From Photobacterium salinisoli (GTDB lineage Bacteria; Pseudomonadota; Gammaproteobacteria; Enterobacterales; Vibrionaceae): a DNA stretch of 64,000 bases. The position numbers and the translations under genes were made by a program. Below the pieces are notes generated by a model, which saw nothing but the letters and a program-made list of their open reading frames with translations, was not told the DNA's origin and searched no databases. Every line of letters starts with the position of its first letter. The stretch's first letter is position 1. The stretch lies in NCBI RefSeq assembly GCF_003614885.1, contig NZ_QZMS01000013.1, forward strand, positions 203,780 to 267,779. The letters run 5' to 3'. Below, in pieces: positions 32,201 through 40,647 of the stretch.

Positions 32201-32773
32201 TGCCTTATTACCACGGATAAAAGCATTATTGTAAATATCAATTCTTCCTGATGATGAATGCGATTGAACCGGTGCACCAAAATATTCACATACTGGGTTT
32301 GACGGTTCAGGCAACTCCGGAGCAACCTCATCAAGCGTACAAGCTATTTCCTGAACGGACGTCCCTTCAACCTGAATTGGGACGCTTTTTATTGAAGATA
32401 AGTCCGCAAACGCAGTGCTTATTTTACGCCAGATGACAGGTTCTGTTCCGACTTCATAAAGGTAATAAGTCAGCATCCCCTGCTTATTGCCTGTTTGCTC
32501 ATACTCCAACCAAACGTAGTAATCGCCGCCAACCACTGTTTCCGAGTCTTTGATGATCGAGTCAATTGAGGGGTCATTACTCCAAAGTGCCAGTTCACGC
32601 GTTCCATTCTTTTTCGCGCCATAAATAGTTTCTTTCAATTGCGCGTTTTGAATTTGGTAAGCGACATTAAATCGACTATCAGTTCGAAGTTCACTGCATT
32701 GCTCTGAAGAAGCCCAGGCAAATTGAAATGAAATCAATAACCATAAAAGAATCAACCGCCAGACTTTACTCAT
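29297..32773 (-). CDS. mshQ: MshQ, large secreted MSHA accessory protein
   Basis: MshQ is the last gene of the MSHA pilus cluster; its role in the pilus is not well defined, and a tip or adhesive function is inference. The 1158-aa protein begins with a signal peptide (MSKVWRLILLWLLISFQFAWASS). A middle region rich in Asn/Ser/Gly resembles a right-handed beta-helix (about residues 235-400), and the C-terminal half matches the Cys-rich MshQ/DUF6701-type domain. Start 32773 overlaps the mshP stop by 8 nt; the 15 residues upstream in the longer frame lie inside mshP. The 5' third is more AT-rich than the rest. Confidence 0.88.
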   Translation of the reverse strand: MSKVWRLILLWLLISFQFAWASSEQCSELRTDSRFNVAYQIQNAQLKETIYGAKKNGTRELALWSNDPSIDSIIKDSETVVGGDYYVWLEYEQTGNKQGMLTYYLYEVGTEPVIWRKISTAFADLSSIKSVPIQVEGTSVQEIACTLDEVAPELPEPSNPVCEYFGAPVQSHSSSGRIDIYNNAFIRGNKADFKLGFAAINDGSGLSDHSCTAKGQSWKCQIDPSLIVDPIPMPDSFPEPDPGNGYKSYYDNQVHDIEPGNYGGMEAGSNNTVIRFSSGTYWIKQLTLNGSAVLDVVTGAKVKLYVNRLQINNQALINHNGIPEDFFLAGVGGDASIHITGMASFNGLVYSENNVILDSDFSWNSDLSQIPATIMGAVIAKNVFMSKTSNVSAEGVCEDVIPNDNYELVISPSTAYGLTCERIPVDFTVLKNGIIDTSFVGNLNVSPSSTSNGEVCWAVSENGSCETSSSSIPINGGAVTLYLQSHLVGDVQVAASVLTPGNQLLTANAGPYRFAPYGFRINSGTAKELTAGKPDSLLIEAVASNGAQCEVIEDYGKTGSEAKSLRFTGLDYVRPNSGTRPLLLNGQTVTEAGNVTATLTFTQGRATVPVQYNDAGEISVELADNEWQPEDCPAGATDCDDHQGDWSGLNGTAVLLSRPYTFALCDVTSENGKTDFSGTSGSGPGFAAAGDKFSVTFKPVIWTEDAVMPDQSGDGINDIRTTTSAWCNQLTTPNYYSVSGLVTAPIQLSIPNKPATPSDTGAVAGVLSGAQTYEFIRSLDAENGLVVNNLSWSEVGSLWLQADADYLGMPVAQGVGQLGRFYPAYFSIKESAVSDAYGNFTYMGQPFSLSATVEAKNRQGGLTQNYGYFADDYKESLQLRAVNAGATGSDANNLTSRLSENLSYQHWDKAIQTISTDTLALLRVVSSTNPNVTEPDGPYPVDFGLVVESRHDCATRGCSDFSAKPLSVYEQNGATPETAAALAGDIHARYGRMRLEDAVGREGEKINIPVLLEYWNAGQFVTNGDDHDSVFNGQLYFRQGITNPTTNAITASVGDIKVEEGRSTSGDLYATEGGSREQVRFWQKLVTEPPVAISGENPVTDSGSGTHAGSESQPWLLYNWRDQGDENPSALVTFGIYRGNDRVIYRGERNMNPFIHSN

Positions 32774-33221
32774 TATCCAAATCCTTTGCCCAAAGCTCCT
32801 GAATCCGGGTAACAGCATGAGGGCCGCTGCCGCACTGTGCCGTGCTGATTAAAAAGTAAGTGTTTACTGACCCGGTATGTGAAGATTGGCAGGTCGTCGT
32901 TGCGCGGCAGCCCGTTACCCCGGCAGGTGCGAAGGTATAAGCCGTGCCGGTGTCAGGGTGATGGCGGTTACAGATCTCGACTGCGGAATCACTGGTTGTG
33001 CCGGCCAGCGGAAACAATTGGCTCATCATGACTTCATTGGCGGAATGGGCGGTAAACCAGGCGCGGGTCGACAACACCTCTCGGGTAGTGATGTCCTGGC
33101 CGGATCCCGCTACCCGCAACATGGCGGCTGCCATGGCGGCCATGACAACAATAACGAAAATAGCGACGATCAGCGCGCTGCCCTGTTGCTGCTTTTTGGT
33201 ATGCCGCCGGTTATAAGACAT
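32766..33221 (-). CDS. mshP: MshP, MSHA biogenesis protein (PilX-like)
   Basis: MshP is a small pilin-like accessory protein of the MSHA system, comparable to PilX/GspK-type minor components. The 151-aa protein starts with a basic segment and QQQGSALIVAIFVIVVMAAMAAAMLRVAG, a class III-like leader and hydrophobic helix (about residues 14-34) without the usual Glu5, followed by a globular domain with several Cys. It overlaps mshO by 11 nt and mshQ by 8 nt. Confidence 0.9.
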   Translation of the reverse strand: MSYNRRHTKKQQQGSALIVAIFVIVVMAAMAAAMLRVAGSGQDITTREVLSTRAWFTAHSANEVMMSQLFPLAGTTSDSAVEICNRHHPDTGTAYTFAPAGVTGCRATTTCQSSHTGSVNTYFLISTAQCGSGPHAVTRIQELWAKDLDNE

Positions 33222-33960
33222 TGATCACCTGCATGCTCTGACTGTAGTCCGACGACTCTTGGCTGACGGGATCGCGAAAGCTCAGTTCAAGATGAATCAA
33301 GCCATTGCTGTTCAGGCCGGCCCCTGAGACAGCAACATTGAAGCGACTGAGCGTATCTGTCAGCGCATAAGCAGCGCCATTATTGACCCGTCGCACCAGC
33401 GTATTCCCGTCCTGACAAAAAGCCACCCGGTCGGAAAACAGGTACAGGCGCTGACCCGGCGAACGATCGCCCAGCCACTGGGACAATTGCAAAGTGGCCG
33501 TGGGATCTGCCGCTGTCGGGGCCTTCGTTAACGCTTCAACCATCATGCTTTCGCCTGCATCGGCCTGATAATCACTGACACTGACAAATCCCACAGCCGC
33601 GTGGTTGCCGTTAACGCCGCTGTTCCATAAGTTCATTTGCTGTGAGTCAGGCGAGACCAGCACCTCCAGCACAGGATCAATGGGATCCGGCTCGTTCAGG
33701 TAAGCACCGGTTAATACCACAGGATAAAACGACAGACACCCGTTGCTAAAACTGACGCTGTTCGGCGCGGCATGGCGAATCTCCCGAGTCATACGTTCAA
33801 TGACAAAGCGTGCCTCAGATTGTAAACGCTCGCGATCTATCGTGTCGGAGTAGCCCCGGGCGCCCAGTTGCAGGTAGGCACCTATGCCCAGCGAAATAAA
33901 CGCCAGAATCACCAGTGCCATGATCATTTCTATCAGGGTGAATCCTTTGGACGGCTGCAT
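33211..33960 (-). CDS. mshO: MshO, minor pseudopilin of the MSHA pilus
   Basis: MshO is a PilW-like minor pilin. The 249-aa protein has a prepilin leader MQPSKG^FTLIEMIMALVILAF with Glu5 of the mature form, and the long helix continues through residue 40. The C-terminal half is a globular beta domain. Its start overlaps the mshD stop (TGATG), so translation is coupled. Minor pilins of this type are expected to prime pilus assembly at the tip. Confidence 0.92.
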   Translation of the reverse strand: MQPSKGFTLIEMIMALVILAFISLGIGAYLQLGARGYSDTIDRERLQSEARFVIERMTREIRHAAPNSVSFSNGCLSFYPVVLTGAYLNEPDPIDPVLEVLVSPDSQQMNLWNSGVNGNHAAVGFVSVSDYQADAGESMMVEALTKAPTAADPTATLQLSQWLGDRSPGQRLYLFSDRVAFCQDGNTLVRRVNNGAAYALTDTLSRFNVAVSGAGLNSNGLIHLELSFRDPVSQESSDYSQSMQVINVL

Positions 33961-34586
33961 CAGTAATTACTCCTGAATGCAGTGAACGGGTATTCACCGT
34001 AACGGCTGGTCCTGACCAGCACATCAATACGTTTCTGGCTGCTGACCGTAGTTGCGGCACCATTGAAAGCGTTATTTTCATAGCGCACACTGATTTCAAG
34101 ATAAATATTGCGGTAGTCACTTTGCCCGGCGGCAGACACTGTGACGAGATCCTGCAATGCCCCACGGTGAGGCAGGCTGCTGTCGTTGCACTGTGCCACA
34201 CTGCCCCAGCAGCCGATAAAATCATCGACATCGTCGGCAGCGCCGACATTCAGTAAGCCGCTGTTAACCTCGCCAGCATCCGCGCCCAGGCTGTCTGGCG
34301 CGCTGCACACATACCCCTCTTCTCCGCAGCGGATCACGCTGTCGTTAAAGGGATCCGAAGCTTCATCGAATTTGCGCGATAGCACCTCATTCAGCACGCC
34401 CTGGCCAATGGCTGCCGCTCTGGCCTGATAATGCGGTACGGCGGACTGTTCGGCCTGAGGAAATAAAAAGCTGGTCAGTGTGACCATAGCAATCGCCATA
34501 ATGACAATGGCGATAATGCCTTCAATCAGGGTAAAACCCTGCTGGTAATAGCCAATGTTCTGGCGGCAGGGATTACGGGCAGGCAT
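33960..34586 (-). CDS. mshD: MshD, minor prepilin of the MSHA pilus
   Basis: MshD is a PilV-like minor prepilin. The 208-aa protein has leader MPARNPCRQNIGYYQQG followed by ^FTLIEGIIAIVIMAIAMVTL with Glu5. Start 34586 has GGAAGG upstream and overlaps the mshC stop by 14 nt; the upstream extension of the frame is mshC in another frame. The globular domain has paired Cys residues (around RCGEEGYVC). Confidence 0.9.
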   Translation of the reverse strand: MPARNPCRQNIGYYQQGFTLIEGIIAIVIMAIAMVTLTSFLFPQAEQSAVPHYQARAAAIGQGVLNEVLSRKFDEASDPFNDSVIRCGEEGYVCSAPDSLGADAGEVNSGLLNVGAADDVDDFIGCWGSVAQCNDSSLPHRGALQDLVTVSAAGQSDYRNIYLEISVRYENNAFNGAATTVSSQKRIDVLVRTSRYGEYPFTAFRSNY

Positions 34587-35079
34587 GGATATAGCCTTCC
34601 CGGTTGATACAGACTGAAGCGCTCTGGGCGTTACGCGAGACAAAGGTGATCTGGCACGCTGTGGTACACAACGGCGTCTTGTTCCCGCTGCCATCCTGCT
34701 GATAGGGCCGTCCCAGTAAATCGAACCGCACCTCTCCCTGTAGATCGCCTGTCACGGTGATAGCATCATCGGCTTCTGTGATTGCACGGCCAGAAAAAGT
34801 GGTGTCGGCACAGGCGGGCGGGCCAAAATGATCCGGTGTCACCTGCAATGACAGGCAACCGTCCAGATCGCCCTGAGCATCAATATTGCTCATGGCACGC
34901 AGCTGAATCTGACGGGTCAGAGTGATAGCCTGATCGCGGGCCAGGTATGCATCAAAACTGCTGCGGCCAATCAAACGTGACGCAGCCGTCACACTGAGGA
35001 TCCCCAGCAGTATGATCACCAGAATCAGTTCAATTAACGTAAAGCCGCGTTGTCGGCCAGCGCTCAAACGGCGAGCCAT
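34573..35079 (-). CDS. mshC: MshC, minor prepilin of the MSHA pilus
   Basis: MshC is a GspH/FimT-like minor prepilin. The 168-aa protein has leader MARRLSAGRQRG^FTLIELILVIILLGILSV with Glu5. The ATG at 35079 is chosen, with GGGTG a few bases upstream; a TTG at 35091 would add four residues. The C-terminal part contains three Cys-containing segments. It is separated from mshA by two hairpins, which fits its expected lower expression. Confidence 0.9.
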   Translation of the reverse strand: MARRLSAGRQRGFTLIELILVIILLGILSVTAASRLIGRSSFDAYLARDQAITLTRQIQLRAMSNIDAQGDLDGCLSLQVTPDHFGPPACADTTFSGRAITEADDAITVTGDLQGEVRFDLLGRPYQQDGSGNKTPLCTTACQITFVSRNAQSASVCINREGYIHACP

Positions 35080-35110
35080 GCATTCACCCAAGACGCCCTG
35101 TCAAAGAGAG

Positions 35111-35177
35111 AAAAGGGGCAGGAGTCCGCCCCCTAAATGGTATAAACAACTGAGGGCTCAAATAAGCCAACTCAGTT
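35111..35177 (-). terminator. Twin hairpins between mshA and mshC
   Basis: Read on the minus strand, AACTGAG/CTCAGTT with an inner AGCC/GGCT pair (35148-35177) begins 9 nt after the mshA stop. A second GC-rich stem GGGGC/GCCCC with a TTTTCTC tail (35111-35134) follows. The first looks like a 3'-stabilising hairpin, the second a leaky terminator. Together they would give high mshA and low mshCDOPQ mRNA. Confidence 0.7.
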
Positions 35178-35185
35178 TCATTCAT

Positions 35186-35659
35186 TTATTCTCGGCAACC
35201 ATCACCTTCTTTAAAGGTTGTTGTGGCCTCAGCTGCTGAAGTTGCTTCGGTATATCGGATAAAGCAACCTTCAGTTGCAGAATCATTACGTCCTTTAAAG
35301 GTATAAGAAACACTTTCGCCTGCGACTTGATCTGGGTCTACTGTCGTATCCGCTTTTTCCCAATCAGTCAGATCAAGTGCAGCACCAATACCGTTATCAG
35401 CTGCTGTTGGATATCCATAAATCGTTTGAATATTTTCCACAGGTGTTTCAGAACTTGCCGCTTCTACACCTTGAATCGCTGCCTTTCCATAAACAATACC
35501 TGCCGCACCATCCATCGCCCCTTTCAGACCTTGAAGTGCAGAGCGACGCGCATCATCCTGCAGGTTCAAAAAACGCGGCGCAGCGGTGACGGCCAGAATG
35601 CCGAGAATCACGATTACTACCACCAACTCAATCAGGGTAAAACCACCTTGACGTTTCAT
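35186..35659 (-). CDS. mshA: MshA, major MSHA pilin
   Basis: MshA is the major subunit of the mannose-sensitive haemagglutinin type IV pilus, used for surface and chitin attachment. The 157-aa prepilin has a short leader MKRQGG^FTLIELVVVIVILGILAVTAAPRFLNLQ with Glu5, a type IVa-like N-terminal helix, and two C-terminal Cys (GCFIRY and GDGCRE) expected to form the D-loop disulfide. GGAG precedes the ATG. It lies 9 nt after mshB and is followed by twin hairpins. Confidence 0.95.
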   Translation of the reverse strand: MKRQGGFTLIELVVVIVILGILAVTAAPRFLNLQDDARRSALQGLKGAMDGAAGIVYGKAAIQGVEAASSETPVENIQTIYGYPTAADNGIGAALDLTDWEKADTTVDPDQVAGESVSYTFKGRNDSATEGCFIRYTEATSAAEATTTFKEGDGCRE

Positions 35660-35668
35660 AACTGACTC

Positions 35669-36271
35669 CTAAATATTGCGATCAATGTTAATATCAATCC
35701 GACCCAAAGCCGGTGTGTAAGTAAAAGAATGGCCGGCTGTTATAGCTTTCTTGCCGGTCCAAAAATCACTGGCCGAAGCCAGCTGGTAATAACGACAAAA
35801 CCGGCTACCGCTGATTGCACCGACTTCGACGAAATATTGATACAGCCCAGCGTTCGCCACCGTTTTATCTGCGGTTGATGGCGGTGGGTTTTGTAACAGA
35901 TTGTCCATTAACGCCAGACAATCCTGCCCCGTTAATTGCGCCAGCTGATGACTTCCCTGCCCCTGCAGCGCGAACGGATACCCCTCTCTGACGCCGGTTT
36001 CTGCCGCGGTCAGATTAAACACAGTGCCGTCGTAATTGACCCAGTTTTGGCTTTGAGTGCCTGGCCTGCCATCGGCTTCCCATTGTGCGCGGGTGGACAA
36101 CACCGCAGTCGAAAAACTGCCCGCCATGCCCTTAAGGGCGGCCACTTTGGCCTCTTCAGCAATATCGATATAACGGGGAACGACGACAACGGTCAGAATA
36201 CTGACCACCACCACAACAATGACCAGTTCGATCAGTGATAAGCCGGTTTGCCTGTTCGGATACTGAGTCAT
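35669..36271 (-). CDS. mshB: MshB, MSHA pilin-like protein
   Basis: MshB is a pilin-like protein encoded just before mshA. The 200-aa protein has leader MTQYPNRQTG^LSLIELVIVVVVVSILTVVVVPRYIDIAEEAK: a Leu, not Phe, at +1, with Glu5 kept, and the PRYIDIAEEAKVAALKG segment shared with MshA. Its C-terminal domain is longer than that of MshA, and Cys residues occur in QDCLALM and SRFCRYY. It is the first gene after the 213-nt gap behind mshG. Confidence 0.9.
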   Translation of the reverse strand: MTQYPNRQTGLSLIELVIVVVVVSILTVVVVPRYIDIAEEAKVAALKGMAGSFSTAVLSTRAQWEADGRPGTQSQNWVNYDGTVFNLTAAETGVREGYPFALQGQGSHQLAQLTGQDCLALMDNLLQNPPPSTADKTVANAGLYQYFVEVGAISGSRFCRYYQLASASDFWTGKKAITAGHSFTYTPALGRIDINIDRNI

Positions 36272-36484
36272 AACCTGCCAAAAACATGACGAGCGGGCGT
36301 CAAAATGATGTAAGTGGTCATTCTCGCACGATCATAAAAAAATACCAGTGAAAACAATCAGGTTATTGCACATTTTCCTAATATTTACTTCAACTTAGCC
36401 TCGAAAAACAAAGCAACACAATGACAAAAATATCACTAACACTACATGATTCTCCCACAGAGTGTCCCTAATCATCAGCCCGCG
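36272..36484 (-). promoter_or_regulatory. Promoter region of the pilin operon (mshB onward)
   Basis: This 213-nt gap between mshG and mshB is strongly AT-rich. In other vibrios a separate promoter drives the structural pilin operon from about here. I cannot pick a convincing -35/-10. No mshF reading frame is present, although many vibrios have mshF at this place. Confidence 0.5.
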
Positions 36485-37702
36485 TTAAGCTCCGCGCGCG
36501 ACATCGAGTAAATTCCACATCGGCAGGAATATCCCCAGTGCCAGAATCAGCACCATGCCGGCAACGACGGCCAATAAAAACGGTTCAATTCTGGCGGTCA
36601 GTGTTTTCAGATCGTAATCCACTTCACGATCATAAAAATCCGAGACTTCATGCAACAGCTCATCGACCTGACCGGTTTCTTCCCCAACCGCGATCATCTG
36701 CAGTACCAGCGGGGTAAAAATGCCGCTTTGCCGGGCGGTTTGCGTAATACTGCTGCCACCTTCAATGCCGTTTTTCATGTCGATCAGACGATTTTCCAGA
36801 AAGCGGTTTTCAAGCGCTTCCGCTGATAACTGAATCGCCTGATTCAGGGGCACACCAGCACGAATCATCAGAGCAAAGGTGCGGGCAAAACGTGACAGCT
36901 GGGCCCGATTGATGATATCGCCCACCACAGGCACTTTCAGGCGCCAGTAGTCCCATTTTTCGTTGCCTTCCGGGGTGCGCTGCCAGGCTTTCAGGCCAAT
37001 CCAGCTCACAACTGAACCACCAAGCAATAAGGGCCAGTAGCTCAGCATAAAATCTGAGGTCCCAATTAAAATACGGGTAGGCAGAGGCAACTCGACGCCA
37101 AACCGGCTGAACATGGCAGCAAATTGCGGGATCACTTTGGTGTTGAGCACAATCATCGCCAGCATAATCGCACTGAGCACAAAAGTCGGATAGCGCATGG
37201 CCGATTTTATCCGGCGCCGTGTTTCCAGCTCCAGCTCGTAATACTGCGCCAGCTGCAGCAGAGCATCTTCCAGACGACCGGTATTTTCACCCACATGGAT
37301 CATCGACACGAACAGCTCGGAAAACACTTTAGGATGCATCTTCATTGCCTGTGACAGCGCACGGCCGTTGGTCAGCTCGACCGTGACGGCATCGATCGTC
37401 GATTGCAGTAACGGATGGCTGGTACTCTGCTCCAGCCCTTTCATGGCCCGCAGCAGCGGCACACCGGCTTTGGTCAGGCTGTATAACTGACGACACAGAA
37501 TCACCATCGCTTCCAGCGGCACATTGCGCTGCAACAGGCCGCTGAGAGTCACCTGACTGTCGCTGCGGCCACGGCGGATATCCACAGGAATTATCCCCTG
37601 CCGCATCAGCTGATCCGCCGCCGCCTCTGCAGTTGGCGCTTCAAGCTTGCCTTTTTTCAGCTGTCCCTGGCTGCCCCGTCCCCGGTAATCAAACGTCGGC
37701 AT
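36485..37702 (-). CDS. mshG: MshG, inner-membrane platform protein of the MSHA pilus
   Basis: MshG is the PilC/GspF-like platform protein on which the assembly ATPase MshE acts. The 405-aa protein has two GspF domains (about residues 70-195 and 270-395) with the membrane helices typical of the family, and the repeated LLRAMKGLEQ...VGENTGRLEDALLQLAQYYE and MIAVGEETGQVDELLHEVSDFYD signatures. It starts at the mshE stop (1-nt overlap). Confidence 0.95.
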   Translation of the reverse strand: MPTFDYRGRGSQGQLKKGKLEAPTAEAAADQLMRQGIIPVDIRRGRSDSQVTLSGLLQRNVPLEAMVILCRQLYSLTKAGVPLLRAMKGLEQSTSHPLLQSTIDAVTVELTNGRALSQAMKMHPKVFSELFVSMIHVGENTGRLEDALLQLAQYYELELETRRRIKSAMRYPTFVLSAIMLAMIVLNTKVIPQFAAMFSRFGVELPLPTRILIGTSDFMLSYWPLLLGGSVVSWIGLKAWQRTPEGNEKWDYWRLKVPVVGDIINRAQLSRFARTFALMIRAGVPLNQAIQLSAEALENRFLENRLIDMKNGIEGGSSITQTARQSGIFTPLVLQMIAVGEETGQVDELLHEVSDFYDREVDYDLKTLTARIEPFLLAVVAGMVLILALGIFLPMWNLLDVARGA

Positions 37703-39444
37703 CAGCGAAACACCTCTGATTCCGGTACCGCGTCAAATTGCGGTATCAGGTAATCCCCTTCACTCAGATGCAGCACTTCTTCCAGGCTGGTGCGGCCTGC
37801 CAGAGCAAGCGCCATGGCGGATTCAATCAGCGGCTGGTAGCCCTCAGAAGCACGTGCCAGCTGCGCAAACCCCATCGCATCATTGGCGCGCAGTGCATCC
37901 ATCATTGCCGGGGTCATTTCCAGTAATTCAAAGACACCAATCCGGCCTTTATAGCCGGTCAGGTTACAGCTCTGACAGCCTCTGCCCTGTCGGAATGTCT
38001 GCTCGGCCGAGGACGGAAAACAGGCCTTCAGCCACTGCAGCTCGGCAGCATCAGGAGTGACGTCATGACTGCAGTCCTGACAGATACGACGGACCAGACG
38101 CTGAGCCAGTACAGCCCGTACCGCACTGGCCACCAGATAGCCGGGCGCTTCCATGTCCATCATCCTCAGCGCACTGTCTACCGCATCATTGGTATGGAGT
38201 GTCGACAGTACCAGGTGACCGGTAAGCGCAGAACGCAAACCAATTTCCACGGTTTCCTGATCCCGCATTTCCCCGACCAGAATAATATCCGGATCCTGAC
38301 GCAGGAAAGTGCGCAGTATGCCGGAGAACGTCAGGCCAATTTTGGTATTCACCTGCACCTGATTCACCCGTGGCAACCGGTATTCCACCGGATCCTCGGC
38401 GGTGATCAGCTTTTTGCCGGGTTTGTTCAGTTCGCTGAGTGCACCATAAAGAGTGGTCGTTTTGCCTGAACCGGTCGGCCCAGTGACCAAAATCATGCCG
38501 TGAGGGCGTTTTAGCTGACGGCGGAACCGGGCAAGAATATCGGCCGGCATGCCAATCTCATCCAGGCTTAAAATGCCGGCAGACTGATCCAGCAAACGCA
38601 TAACGACAGATTCACCGTACTGAACCGGCATAGTCGAGACACGCACATCCACCGAGTGGCCGCGGACAGTGACATTAAAACGGCCATCCTGCGGTAATCG
38701 TTTTTCAGAAATGTCCAGCCCGCTCATCAGTTTAAGGCGAAGGACCAAAGCAGAGGCAATAGCCGATTCGTTCAGCAGGGTTTCATGGAGCACACCATCA
38801 ATACGCTGACGAATACGCAACACACTGGCATCCGGTTCAATATGGATATCCGAGGCGCCCACCTGAATGGCATCTTCGAACAGGGAATTGATCAGCTTAA
38901 CGACAGTCACTTCTTCATTGTCGTAATTATCAACACTGAAGCTGAAATCGCTGTGAGCCTTATGCTCGGCATGCAACTGCTCGGCAAATGACGCAATTTC
39001 CTTGGTGCGGCGATAATAGCGATCAAACGAGGCAATCAGCTGATGTTCCGGGGCAATCACCAGCTCAACCCTGAACTGATGCAACTGGTTCAGCACCGCT
39101 TCCTGAGCCGCCAGGTCGGCCGGATCGCTCATGGCGACCCGCACTGTATCGCCCCGGTGGCTGATCACCAGCGCCCTCAGACGACGGGCATGCACTTCCG
39201 CTAACAGGCCAACGGCTTCACTGTCGACCGCCACCCGGTTCAGATCGATCAGCGGGATATCCAACTGACGGGACAGGAAGGCCAGCAATTGCTGCTCCCC
39301 CAAAAAGCCCATACTGATGAGGGTATCACCCAACTTGCGGCCGGTACTGCGTTGCTGATCCAGTGCCAGATCAAGCTGCTCCTGGCGGACTATGCCTTCT
39401 TCAACCAGCAGATCACCCAGACGTTTGCGTAATCTAAGCTGCAT
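37702..39444 (-). CDS. mshE: MshE, MSHA pilus extension ATPase with c-di-GMP-binding N domain
   Basis: MshE is the PilB/GspE-type hexameric ATPase that powers pilus extension. The 580-aa protein has an N-terminal MshEN domain containing two tandem RLGxxLxxxxxxxxxxLxxxLxxQ motifs (starting at residues 9 and 37), which in V. cholerae MshE bind cyclic di-GMP. The ATPase core has Walker A GPTGSGKTTT, Asp box LRTFLRQDPDIILVGEMRD, and a tetracysteine zinc segment (CQDCS...CQSCN). Pilus output is therefore expected to rise with c-di-GMP. Confidence 0.96.
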   Translation of the reverse strand: MQLRLRKRLGDLLVEEGIVRQEQLDLALDQQRSTGRKLGDTLISMGFLGEQQLLAFLSRQLDIPLIDLNRVAVDSEAVGLLAEVHARRLRALVISHRGDTVRVAMSDPADLAAQEAVLNQLHQFRVELVIAPEHQLIASFDRYYRRTKEIASFAEQLHAEHKAHSDFSFSVDNYDNEEVTVVKLINSLFEDAIQVGASDIHIEPDASVLRIRQRIDGVLHETLLNESAIASALVLRLKLMSGLDISEKRLPQDGRFNVTVRGHSVDVRVSTMPVQYGESVVMRLLDQSAGILSLDEIGMPADILARFRRQLKRPHGMILVTGPTGSGKTTTLYGALSELNKPGKKLITAEDPVEYRLPRVNQVQVNTKIGLTFSGILRTFLRQDPDIILVGEMRDQETVEIGLRSALTGHLVLSTLHTNDAVDSALRMMDMEAPGYLVASAVRAVLAQRLVRRICQDCSHDVTPDAAELQWLKACFPSSAEQTFRQGRGCQSCNLTGYKGRIGVFELLEMTPAMMDALRANDAMGFAQLARASEGYQPLIESAMALALAGRTSLEEVLHLSEGDYLIPQFDAVPESEVFR

Positions 39445-39448
39445 CTGT

Positions 39449-40645
39449 TCAGCCCTCCTGTGTCTTTAATGCGGCCAGACGCTGGCGAATGAACTGCTGG
39501 GACTGGCCGGAGACCTGCCCCAGTTTCAGCGCCTGAGTATAGGCCGCGACCGCCCTGGCGTTATCCTGACTGCGGTCAAGAGCAATACCCAGCCCCAGCC
39601 ACCAGCGTCCGTCGAAAGGTTCGGCATCCACCAGTTGTTGATAGCTGCTCAGTGCCAGTGGCTGATTATTGAGTTGCTGGGCCAGCGCACCGCGCAAGGC
39701 CAGAAACTCACTGCCAGGCTGCGACGGCAGTTCGCTGAGCACATCCAGCGCCACTTCCGGCTGTGATTCCTGCGTCAGGAGCTTGGCCATTGTCAGGCGC
39801 AAGTCCTGCTGATTGGGCTGTTTGGCCAGTCCCCGCTGCAGTGTCAGCATCGCACGCCTGACATCTCCGCGGCCGTAATACAGGGCAGATAAGCGTTGGC
39901 GGGCATCAATCCAGCCGGGCTGATATTCCAGCGCCGATTTCAGGTAATTCGTCGCCTTGAGCGTGTCCCCTTCCGCTAAGGCTTTCATGGCCTTATCGTA
40001 ATCAGTCTGGGCAAGCTGCTCTGGCGACAGAGCAATGCTTTCAATAGACAAGCCGGATTCACCCTCTTGCAATGGGTCAGCCATTGCCGTGTCCGTGCCG
40101 GCTGTTTCCTGCTCAGTGTCATCAGTCACAGCCGCCGGTGCCGCTTTGGCAACTGGCACAGGTGTCGCAGCGCGAGAAGCTGCTGGCGCCGCATCCGCTT
40201 TAACCACAGGTGTGGCATCTGGCTGACTGGCGATCGGCGCAACTGGCGCTTTTTTCACAACGGGCAGTACAGTGGCTTTGGCTGGGCCGGCCGCTGCAGG
40301 TTGGCTGTCAGGCTGCTGGGTAACCGGTGCTGTTTCGGCAGCGGGTTTGGCCTTGGCGTGCAGAAAATCGCCGACCGGATCCGGCCCCGGTTTCAAAGCC
40401 GCCGAGGAAGATAACTGTTCTGCTTTTGCCAGCGTCATCTCAGCCGCTGAGCGGCTCTCGGCGCGACTGTGCCCGAACCACCAGCCTGTGGCACCAGCCG
40501 TGCCTGAGAGCAGCAATCCGGCAAGCAGCCAGCGTGGCCAGCGCGTTTTAGGCAGAGGTTTGACCCGGACAGGCTTCAGTTCCGGCGCCTCTTGCGGTGT
40601 CTGGCTCTGGCTCAAACTATTGAGCATTTTATTGACTTCACTCAT
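39449..40645 (-). CDS. mshN: MshN, TPR-containing MSHA biogenesis protein
   Basis: MshN is a bitopic protein of the MSHA assembly complex. The 398-aa protein has a short cytoplasmic start (MSEVNKMLNSLSQSQ), a membrane helix (about 45-64), a long Ala/Pro-rich linker (about 75-185), and C-terminal TPR repeats (about 205-390). ATG 40645 is chosen because GGAG lies 6 nt upstream; 40663 would overlap mshM by 16 nt. It is 3 nt upstream of mshE. Confidence 0.9.
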   Translation of the reverse strand: MSEVNKMLNSLSQSQTPQEAPELKPVRVKPLPKTRWPRWLLAGLLLSGTAGATGWWFGHSRAESRSAAEMTLAKAEQLSSSAALKPGPDPVGDFLHAKAKPAAETAPVTQQPDSQPAAAGPAKATVLPVVKKAPVAPIASQPDATPVVKADAAPAASRAATPVPVAKAAPAAVTDDTEQETAGTDTAMADPLQEGESGLSIESIALSPEQLAQTDYDKAMKALAEGDTLKATNYLKSALEYQPGWIDARQRLSALYYGRGDVRRAMLTLQRGLAKQPNQQDLRLTMAKLLTQESQPEVALDVLSELPSQPGSEFLALRGALAQQLNNQPLALSSYQQLVDAEPFDGRWWLGLGIALDRSQDNARAVAAYTQALKLGQVSGQSQQFIRQRLAALKTQEG

Positions 40646-40647
40646 GC

